From: Cydia pomonella
Taxonomy: Eukaryota; Arthropoda; Insecta; Lepidoptera; Tortricidae
DNA: 64,000 nt
Assembly (NCBI RefSeq): GCF_033807575.1
Contig: NC_084718.1
Coordinates: 19,671,991-19,735,990, forward strand
Reading direction: 5' to 3'
Positions 56,331 through 64,000 of the stretch are shown here, piece by piece (the first letter of the stretch is position 1; every line of letters begins with the position of its first letter). Position numbers and translations under genes: made by a program. Below the pieces are notes generated by a model. The model had not been told where the DNA came from. It made no database searches and was given only the letters and a program-made list of their open reading frames with translations.

Positions 56331-56439
56331 ACACCACTGTATATATCCATTATGTAATTGTTTACTGTTGTAAATAAAATTTCTTCATCCGTTAGACAGG
56401 ATGATGAGTCATGGGACTTTAAATGTAGGGCTCGATTAT

Positions 56440-56625
56440 ACTCGCTAGACTGAGCTACTTTTGTTATGGGATCAACCCCGAATTCGCATTTTTTTGGCTT
56501 TTCCACACATTTTGGCTGATCGAATATCGATGTTTTGTATGGAGAAGCCAAAAAAATTTCAATATGGGACCGGCAAGAAACTCGGCGGGACACATCTTAT
56601 CAAAATCAAAAAGCAATTTAAATTA
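56440..56625. repeat. Inner-arm relative joined to AAACTCGGCGGGA tail
   Basis: 56445-56490 (ACTGAGCTACTTTTGTTATG, GGATCAACCCCGAATTCGC) is related to 10480-10530; 56560-56625 is the LINE 3' UTR family of 42960. Confidence 0.5.
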
Positions 56626-56691
56626 ATATGGATTAAAAAAAAAACAAAGGAACAGTAGACATCATTGGCCTTTGAGTCTATTACAGACTAT

Positions 56692-56895
56692 TCAAACAGT
56701 GTCAGGTAGGGCGGCAGCGCTTTTCATGGCTGTGTAGGCCAATACGGGAGCGGCAAACACGACCACAAGCCAGGCAGGTGTAGTGTGTCCGTGGCGAACA
56801 GGTGTCGGGCTGATGACGCTTGGCTCGCTTACTAGCAAGTGTCTTAAACCAAGCCTCATCGTGGATTTTACGTCCGTCGAACACCAGTAGACAAC
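56692..56895 (-). pseudogene. LINE C-terminus with zinc-finger motif
   Basis: Minus frame: FDGRKIHDEAWFKTLASKRA, THYTCLACGRVCRSRIGLHS and HEKRC before the stop. C-x2-C-x12-H-x3-4-C is a C2H2/C2HC-like finger that ends ORF2 in several LINE groups. It is 60-70 codons long and truncated upstream. Confidence 0.7.
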
Positions 56896-57139
56896 ATAGT
56901 TAAAAAATACAGCAAATTTAAGTTTTTCATGCAAAACTTGTTTTTGCTCTATTTTGTTTGTTTTATAAGCTGGAGTTATATATATGTATAAACTAATTAC
57001 AGGCCTAGTTATACCTGATGTCCTTGCATGTGAAAAGTTTCATTACAATCCAACACGTAGAAATTTAAAAAAATGTTGTATGATTTCTTAATAACTAAAG
57101 CGTACTACTCAATACAAGATTTTTTGTCAGACTCAGGAA
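56896..57139. other. No recognisable feature
   Basis: AT-rich. Confidence 0.4.
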
Positions 57140-57411
57140 ATTAAAACAAGAACTATTACTTTGCTAATCCGCGAGAAAAAACGTGTTAGTCAATCAGTGC
57201 TAACCCATTATACTTACTTGCGTATTTTTACATGCAATTAATGTTCCCGCCCTCCCACCGCAAAAATAAATACGCAAATAAATATAACAACCCACCACCA
57301 AAAGTACAAAACTGAGGTGGTAAAAATACGCAAGTAAGTATAATGGGTGAGCACTGATTGACTAACACGTTATTTTCTCGCGGATTAGCAAAGTAATAGT
57401 TCTTGTTTTAA
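57140..57411. mobile_element. Palindromic MITE with about 91-bp arms
   Basis: ATTAAAACAAGAACTATTAC at left mirrors GTAATAGTTCTTGTTTTAAT at right; inner ACTTACTTGCGTATTTTTA mirrors TAAAAATACGCAAGTAAGT. Loop 57231-57320. Confidence 0.85.
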
Positions 57412-57654
57412 TTAGCATGGATTTCCGCAAAGTAACGCCTGATTCTATTAATTAGACTCAGGAAATTTTATTACCCTTTAATATGTAATGTATACTTCAT
57501 TATTCACCATAGATTTAGTTTGTAAATGCATGCTACATGTCTTCTGTAGCTATTTGTATGCCATGTGGCGAAGCATAGTGATACTTTATTATAATTTAAG
57601 ACCTTCTGTTGTACATACCTATGTTTAACAAATAAATAATTTGGAATTTAGTTT

Positions 57655-57895
57655 TAATGACGATGGTCCTGGGTTCGAATCCCGGTAAGGGCATTTATTT
57701 GTGTGATGAGCACAGAAACTTGTTCCCGAGTCATGGATGTTTTCTATGTAGGTATTTAAGTATTTGTATATTACATATATCGTTGTCTGAGTACCCATAA
57801 CACAAGCCTTCTTGGCTTACCGTGGGATTTATTCAATTTGTGTAAGAATGTGCCTATAGATTTTATAGAATATTTATTTATTTATTTATAGAAGG
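57655..57895 (+). repeat. SINE2, 5'-truncated
   Basis: GGGTTCGAATCCCGGTAAGG (B box) to CTTACCGTGGGATTTATTCA and a (TATT)n end. A box missing. Confidence 0.85.
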
Positions 57896-58934
57896 TGAAA
57901 TGTTGAAAATATTTTTTTCTGTTTATTTTTAAGTTTTTTTGTAATGTTAAGTAATGTGTATATTGATTATTGATTGATTGCATAATTATGTTTCATACAC
58001 ACTTAATAGTGTTACTGAATAAAAAAATAAAAAAAAAATGCCGCCGAGCTTGCTGCGGGCCCAAGATTAGAGCTCAAAAACTCAATAATGATTCATAAAT
58101 GTTTCTTAGATTCATTATTTTCACAAAATATGTGCATACTTAGATATTTTATTTTTCATTCTTTATAGGGGAAAAAACAAGGCCAATAACATTTACAGGC
58201 ATAATTACAAAATGGTACATATAGCCTGTAGGCTAAGACAATTCCCACTAGGTCTGACAGTAGTTTTAGGACAGCATTGAGATCATAGGTTTGTTATGAA
58301 TATAAATTACAATTTTTTAAGTAGGTATTGAAGTTGTCGCCACGTTAATCTAATCATACTTGATAGGTAACGCTACGTACCGTGACTGAACGGTAATATT
58401 ACCTTCAAGGTGATCCTACCTCTACCTGGCAACAGTCATAAAACCCACACAGCACGAAAGGACACATCCACCATTTCACCGACATTTGACTAAGGCGCCG
58501 TATGATCAGTTGCGGAATAGCTGCAAGGAAATGAATTGTATTTTGTTAACTAATTAAAACTGTATTTGTATTTATGAGCATTTTTGGAAAAAAAACCATC
58601 AGCTTTTGGGTTATATACACTCAGATTCACTAGGATTATCGATTTAAAAACGAAAAGTGTCAAAAATTTTCAAATATTTAACGCATTTACGCACCGTCAT
58701 AAAACTGACACCCAAAATTTGTTTGATAAATTGGGGATCCTATTTTTGTTTTCATCAATAGTTCTAGTTATTTTGAGTTGAAATAACCCAAGTATTGTTA
58801 TTTTGTTCGACAAAAAGTAAAAAGTATTACTTTTTCCTGAAAATCCCCCCTTAATATTTTTGTTTTAGTCCTAAAAGTCAGCTTCTCCAAAAAAAAAACA
58901 TCATGCAACTTCTTTAAGCGTCTAAGATAACATA
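57896..58934. other. No gene; LINE-like A-rich tail near 58020
   Basis: GTTACTGAATAAAAAAATAA near 58012 may be a retrotransposon tail. Otherwise unique. Confidence 0.4.
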
Positions 58935-59195
58935 CGGCCTGATTCAAAGATTGATTAAGACACGTTTAAGATCTTTAAAAGATCGATAACTAAACGACAT
59001 GTCAAAATTGACGTTTTTGTCGATTCCGCTGTGATCCCGATAGGATCTATCTACGATATTTCGAACGTCAAAGTGACATTGATTGCCCAAACCGAGCTGC
59101 TTCTGTCAATAATACGACATACAAACGATATCTAAATGAGAACTTATCTAAACCAGAACTTATCGTTATCGTATTCCATTCTTCGAATCGGGCCG
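58935..59195. mobile_element. GCCCGATTCG MITE, copy 2
   Basis: CGGCCTGATTCAAAGATTGA at left; CATTCTTCGAATCGGGCCG at right. Interior AGACACGTTTAAGATCTTTA and CGATATCTAAATGAGAACTT. Confidence 0.85.
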
Positions 59196-59205
59196 ATATA
59201 TAAAA

Positions 59206-59343
59206 GCACCAACGAGCTGGTCTGATGCTGTGAAGAGGGTGGTTGGCGGCAACATGCAGTGCCTGTCCCATATGGCTTATGACCGCACAATATGGAGACA
59301 AAGCATAGATCGCCGAAGGCCGAGGGACCGAGGAAGAAGATAA
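59206..59343 (+). pseudogene. RTE-type LINE C-terminus
   Basis: APTSWSDAVKRVVGGNMQCL, SHMAYDRTIWRQSIDRRRPR and DRGRR, stop at 59341. W-DDVKRV...DR--WR----RP-DR is a known RTE/BovB-like ending. It abuts the MITE just upstream. Confidence 0.75.
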
Positions 59344-59930
59344 CATATACACCTAAAGTAACATATGACTTTCTGTCCTAGAGCGTAAATGGTCGTAAAG
59401 TAAGAAATAAAATTGTTTACAAGCTTACTGAGTGCGACATTGGGGACGGTCAGGTCTATACCTAAGGTTAGTGTCACAGGAAAACCACCTTTATATGTCT
59501 TTACATATATGAATAAATGGCTTGAATTGAAGAGTAATCGTGACTAAGTGTGAAATTAAATACGTAATGTTATTTGAAACTGTTATCGAACACGGAATTT
59601 AACTTTGAAAGATATTCGAGAATGTTCTATATATAGGTATGGCGAATAATATGTAGCATTGGCTGTAATCTACCTAGCAACTGATTTCTGCATAGGTGGA
59701 GATTGGTACCTACAATGTTAGTTTCGCTTAGCTTGAAAATTTTCAAAGCATTTCTTAACTAGGACGAAAATAAGTGTTTTTTCTCTGTTATTCTAGGATA
59801 TATAGGTACATTTTTATTAGACTGTTTCTTATTTTAATGTATATCTAAAAGGAATTTGTGTATCGATTTGGTATACGACTACTTGTCATTTCACGCATCA
59901 TTTTGCTTCACCACGAGTCTCGAACCGATT
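59344..59930. other. No recognisable feature
   Basis: AT-rich. Confidence 0.4.
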
Positions 59931-60189
59931 CGAAGAATGATTAAGACACGTTTAAGATCTTGGAAAGATCTTTAAAAGATCGATAACTAAACGACATGTA
60001 AACATTGACGTTTATTTTGATTCCGCTGTGATCCCAATAAGATCTATCTACGATATTTCTAACTCAAAATTACATTGGTTGCCCGAATAGAGCTGATTCT
60101 GTAAATTTTACGACATACAAACGATATCTAAATGAGAACATCTAAACCAGAACTTATCGTTATCGTATCTCATTCTTCGAATCGGGCCG
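59931..60189. mobile_element. GCCCGATTCG MITE, copy 3
   Basis: CGAACCGATTCGAAGAATGA at left, CATTCTTCGAATCGGGCCG at right; same orientation as copy 2, with an 18-bp local duplication of AAGATCTT-type text. Confidence 0.85.
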
Positions 60190-60844
60190 TTTGACACAGA
60201 AATATTCGCCGACGTTTGAGATGGATAGAAGGTACATTATGCACATGTTAGATTTATTAATAAAAAGGCATAAGGTAAAGATTCTTTCACCACTAAAAAT
60301 ATATTTTATCTAATTAATTTATATTAATGAAATTGGAACTAAGACGGTAGTGCATTAATTAATTAATACAAGCTTGTTAAAGCTGAGAGTAATGTATATT
60401 TATAGGGACGACTATAAGGTTTAGGATAAGAAAAACATAGAAAGGGTAAACATGATTATTATTCAGTATTTAGCTATAAAGTAGTATATTTAAAATAACA
60501 AATATAAGTAAAAGTATATTGTAAACTTACTGCATTTGATCTATTACATAATCCGCCTTGTTATCACATCATTCACAAAATCTTAATACTGTATCATTAA
60601 ATTAGTCAAGTAAGTACGCTGCATAATAATCGCTATAAAATGGTGGCTTATTATTAGGTACTGGCTTCCTTAACGTACTCACTTGACATAATTTAAAGCA
60701 ATAACAAAAGCGACCAAATAGCGTAAGGTACCTATATGATATCTTACACAATAATCAGTTGGAATATACGTTACATAGTAATAAGAAACGAATTAAAAAT
60801 CACGCTTATTATGTCATGAAAGGTTTATATTCACATTAAATATT
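60190..60844. other. No recognisable feature
   Basis: AT-rich unique DNA. Confidence 0.45.
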
Positions 60845-61040
60845 GTAACGTACATACCATCCGACCACAATAAAAATAAATCACACAAAAATATTTATAA
60901 CAGGTCATAAAATCACGAATAATAAAAATATAAAAATTGACACTTAACTTGGTTCGTTGTCGTTAGCTCTCCAACCTCCAACTGGGAAGTGAGCCACAAC
61001 TGCCAGACACCCGCTTATATTTGCTTAGATTGTGCCCCTT
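60845..61040 (-). repeat. Possible 3' LTR of the Gypsy element
   Basis: Minus strand: a purine-rich AAGAAGTGGTGGAAGGGG near 61055 could be the polypurine tract, followed by CAAATATAAGCGGG (TATA-like) and an end ...GTATGTACGTTACA at 60845. These are ordinary LTR parts, but the partner LTR is outside the window, so this is a guess. Confidence 0.3.
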
Positions 61041-61570
61041 CCACCACTTCTTGGTGGGACAAACAAACTACGATATTTCCTGCACATCCGGTTATGATAA
61101 TAATTAAATATAGCAAATATAATTCATACGAAAATTATTAAATAAATCTTTAGGAATTTAGGAAGGCTAATAATAAATATATTTACATATTTATTAGCTT
61201 GGACATAATAATAAAATAGTCAGTTAAGATTACCGCACATCCGGTTAGCGTATTAAATTGAATTTAACAAATGTATTTGCTATATTTAAATTCATTTATT
61301 TTAGAATAATCAATGCAAACTAATTTAAATTTAATCATGGCTAATTATCACAAATACTTTGTTGTTCACCTTACTTATGTTCTGACAGTTATGGTCACGA
61401 AATATACATGAAGGGTAGTTCGTAACTTATTATTTAGAAATACGTTTTATCTTAACTAAAGTGAACATTTTTGCAACTGGACGTGAAAATGTAAGTGTGA
61501 TTGTTCTTTGTAATACGTATCTCACACGGCCATACTGACAGGTGCTTCGTTCTCGAAGTACCCTATTTCA
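61041..61570. other. Non-coding 3' region of the Gypsy element
   Basis: GCACATCCGGTTA occurs at 61083 and 61237, a 13-bp duplicated motif about 155 bp apart. No reading frame. Confidence 0.4.
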
Positions 61571-62128
61571 GCTACTATTTCACTTATAACATCAAGTGAG
61601 GCTCGCAGGCTCTGTAGCAAATCCCTATATTGCTACTTTTTCACTTATAACATCAAGTGAGAACTCGCAGGCTCGGTAGCAATTATCCTATATACAATCA
61701 TAATGCTACTGTTTCACTTATCACATCAAGTGAGCCTCGGTAGCATATATCACCCTGCGTTGGCTACTGGTCCACTTATAACATCAAGTGGGGCTCGCAG
61801 GCTCTGCAGCAAATCCCTATATTGCTACTTTTTCACTTATAACATCAAGTGAGAACTCGCAGGCTCGGTAGCAATTATCCTATTTACAATCATAATGCTA
61901 CTGTTTCACTTATCACATCAAGTGAGCCTCGGTAGCATATATCACCCTGCGTTGGCTACTGGTCCACTTATAACATCAAGTGGGGCTCGCAGGCTCTGCA
62001 GCAAATCCCTATATTGCTACTTTTTCACTTATAACATCAAGTGAAGGCTCGCAGGCTCGGCAGCAATTTTCCTAATCACATTTGCATTGCTACTGTTTCA
62101 CTTATCACATCAAGTGAGCCACGGTAGC
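61571..62128 (-). repeat. Array of nine hairpin units, 192-bp higher-order period
   Basis: Nine units each start GCTACT and end (G)TAGC or CAGC, with TCACTTATAACATCAAGTGA (or ATCACATC loop) inside: outer stem GCTAC/GTAGC, inner stem TCACTT/AAGTGA. Units begin at 61571, 61632, 61705, 61763, 61824, 61897, 61955, 62016 and 62089, i.e. three types repeated with a 192-bp period. It lies about 380 bp downstream of the pol stop, probably in the 3' UTR of the Gypsy transcript. Confidence 0.9.
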
Positions 62129-62506
62129 AATCAAAAAATTAAAAAAAAACATGTTTCAAAATAAATGTCTGTTTGTAAATAATACAATACAATTATTAAG
62201 GTCTCAAGTATTGAACTGAAACAAATACCTTTAGCTTTTGATATATTTAATAGGAACTCCAAAATAAATCGACCAATGATTTTACCGTGCAATGAAATGT
62301 GTATGATCCATGTGCGGAATTTTATTTATCATCACATCATCAACATACATATACATTATTTATATACCTATAATCGTTAAAATCATATACCAATTATAAT
62401 CACGAAAAATAAATTATAAAGTATAATAACGTGTATTTTAATTATTATACATTATTTAATAACACATTAAATGCTTATATGTATGATTATTAATAATAAT
62501 CAAATA
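62129..62506. other. AT-rich sequence between pol and the hairpin array
   Basis: No open frame (an env-like gene is absent here). Confidence 0.5.
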
Positions 62507-64000
62507 CTAATTTTGTTCGGAATCACTAGCAGCGGTATCGTGCAACCATTCCCCTGGCCATTGCCTTAGTTTATCTTTAGAGACTATCATATTTCGTAAA
62601 TTACCTGTCCCTCTCAGAAAATATCTATCATGCGGCATTAAAGCTATAATTTCGTATGGACCTTTAAACCTAGGACTCAATTTATCGAGACGCCTATGTT
62701 CCTGGTTTACGTAAACTATATCGCCAACCTGAAATATTTTATTGTCTCGCCTAGTAGTATCAAAACGCTTTTTGAATTTTTCTGCCTCTAACAATAAACG
62801 TTGGTGAGCTAGCTCGCGATCTGCTCTGACGTTTGTATTTAATTCTGGAATATTTATTTCATTTAGACGGGCCTGAATACTAGGGATATTTGCATTACAA
62901 CCCATTAGCAAACTAATAGGCGTAAAACCCGTAGACTTTTGTATGGTGGTATTAACAGATTGTTGTACTTTCCATAACCCGCTTGGCCAATCTGACGATC
63001 CATTGCAAGTAGTATTTAACATATTTATAACAGTCGCTACATATCGTTCTATCTGACCATTTCCTCTTGGTGTGCCAGTTGCCACCATGTGGTGCTCAAT
63101 ATGTAGTTCAAGGAACAGTGATCTAATTTGATGGGAGCTAAAATTAGTGCCTTGATCAGTGATTATTTTAGAAGGAGTTCGAATTGTTGTGATAATATCT
63201 CGAATTAGTGGCACTAAATCCTGGGACTTGAGACTTTTGAGGGGTTTTAATAGACAAAATTTTGTAAATCCATCTATTAATAGAAGAATATATCTAAAGC
63301 CTTCATCGGTTCCCGTGAAAGGTCCTGTACAGTCCAAGTGGACAGTGTGGAATGGGATAGGATTTTTTTCAATGGGGTGTAAAAAACCCTGTTTTGGACC
63401 AGAGGTGCCCTTACGTTCTACGCATGTTAAGCAGTGTTTAAGATATTTCTTTACAAATCCTGTCATATGAGGGAACCAGAAATGTTCACGAAGCTTTTCA
63501 ATAGTCTTTTCAAACCCAACATGACAATTGTCATTATGAAACCATGTTAAAAGGTTGAATCTGCATGATTTTGGTATGTATAATTTTGGCTCACCAGGTT
63601 GGACGCAATAATATAGTAAGTTATCACGCAGCACATATCTATTTTCATCGAGGTCTCCAGCTAAAACCCTAGCTATTAAATTTTGAGTTTCAGGATCATT
63701 TTGTTGAGCAGTATGTAACCAAGATTCCGGCTCCTCGATCAAATTTATATTAAGCACCACACTTGAAGCATCACAGCGCAACGATTTAGAAGATTTATTT
63801 GCAGATGCAACTTTCTGGTCATCAGAAATAGGAGTTTGAACAGGATTGCGGTTAAGAAAATCGACATGACCGATGTATTTGCCCTTTTTGTACACTACTT
63901 CAAAGTCGAAATCTTGCATAAATGTCCACCAACGGGCGAAACGAGGTGAAAGATCTTTCTTATTCATAGTTGATTTGATAGAATGACAATCTGTAAAGAT
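62507..64000 (-). CDS. Ty3/Gypsy pol, C-terminal part: RNase H end and integrase
   Basis: The frame is open through the right edge; the first Met in view (63967) is internal, since IFTDCHSIKST upstream is RNase H sequence. Counting from that Met: RNase H end KKDLSPRFARWW (3-14); integrase zinc-binding HHCC His144, His149, Cys179, Cys182; catalytic core Asp212, Asp271, Glu307 (DD35E spacing); GPY module at 436-438 in LSPRFKGPYEI. All key residues are present and there is no stop or frameshift over 497 codons, so this copy may be young. Integrase joins the cDNA to the host genome in the nucleus. GPY/F and the RNase H-integrase order indicate Metaviridae (Ty3/Gypsy); the lineage is not assigned. 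Confidence 0.95.
   Translation of the reverse strand: MFTDCHSIKSTMNKKDLSPRFARWWTFMQDFDFEVVYKKGKYIGHVDFLNRNPVQTPISDDQKVASANKSSKSLRCDASSVVLNINLIEEPESWLHTAQQNDPETQNLIARVLAGDLDENRYVLRDNLLYYCVQPGEPKLYIPKSCRFNLLTWFHNDNCHVGFEKTIEKLREHFWFPHMTGFVKKYLKHCLTCVERKGTSGPKQGFLHPIEKNPIPFHTVHLDCTGPFTGTDEGFRYILLLIDGFTKFCLLKPLKSLKSQDLVPLIRDIITTIRTPSKIITDQGTNFSSHQIRSLFLELHIEHHMVATGTPRGNGQIERYVATVINMLNTTCNGSSDWPSGLWKVQQSVNTTIQKSTGFTPISLLMGCNANIPSIQARLNEINIPELNTNVRADRELAHQRLLLEAEKFKKRFDTTRRDNKIFQVGDIVYVNQEHRRLDKLSPRFKGPYEIIALMPHDRYFLRGTGNLRNMIVSKDKLRQWPGEWLHDTAASDSEQN

Noticed and set aside
61571..62128. CRISPR-like array of palindromic repeats
   Set aside because: Spacers between units recur with the 192-bp period, so they are not unique; the array belongs to a retrotransposon.
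63159..63470. 103-residue plus-strand frame
   Set aside because: Antisense shadow of the Gypsy integrase.

Overview
The window looks like transposon-dense, intergenic or intronic DNA of a moth or butterfly (Lepidoptera). The grounds are AT-rich unique sequence, many truncated non-LTR retrotransposon 3' ends of types common in Lepidoptera, two tRNA-derived SINE families, many palindromic MITEs and an insect-type Ty3/Gypsy element. The assignment rests on repeat style and was not tested by a search. No clear host housekeeping gene, functional tRNA or functional rRNA was found. Only two reading frames look like more than debris: a two-exon THAP zinc-finger protein (36268-37399, minus) and the 3' part of a Gypsy pol gene (62507 to the right edge, minus).

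Layout. 1-2672 and 9746-13251 are two copies of one composite element: long inverted arms enclose a captured, frameshifted LINE RT/RNase H fragment. The shared 2.67 kb shows no difference in the lines I compared and no indel. Between them lie a G-quadruplex-prone 34-bp minisatellite (3656-4189), a LINE-tail repeat carrying a clean MITE insertion (4796-5267), MITEs and LINE tails. 13-24 kb is unique DNA with LINE 3' ends, MITEs, a 60-bp near-perfect palindrome (15220-15279) and a nested repeat with a 5S-rRNA-like segment (21926-22832). 24478-26912 is a foldback-like element whose arms are 120-bp satellite units in opposite orientations. 27-31 kb holds SINEs, a Helitron-like repeat and LINE tails.

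31158-38447 is a roughly 7.3 kb block with related inverted ends that splits a SINE in two (5' half 30959-31157, 3' half 38448-38507). It contains the THAP gene, a second foldback element flanked by an 8-bp direct repeat, an RTE fragment, two SINEs and a MITE. 38.5-60 kb is again a field of MITEs, SINEs and LINE tails, some nested. 60.8-64 kb is a Ty3/Gypsy element on the minus strand: integrase with intact HHCC, DD35E and GPY signatures, then a nine-member hairpin array and a possible LTR.

How the parts relate. Most features are non-autonomous passengers: SINEs and LINE tails copied by LINE reverse transcriptases, and MITEs or foldbacks moved by transposases encoded elsewhere. The THAP gene is the only candidate for a transposase-derived or DNA-binding protein belonging to a DNA element here, but no catalytic domain was found next to it. 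Nesting gives a partial order of events: SINE then 7.3 kb block, SINE then RTE, MITE then MITE, LINE-tail repeat then MITE.
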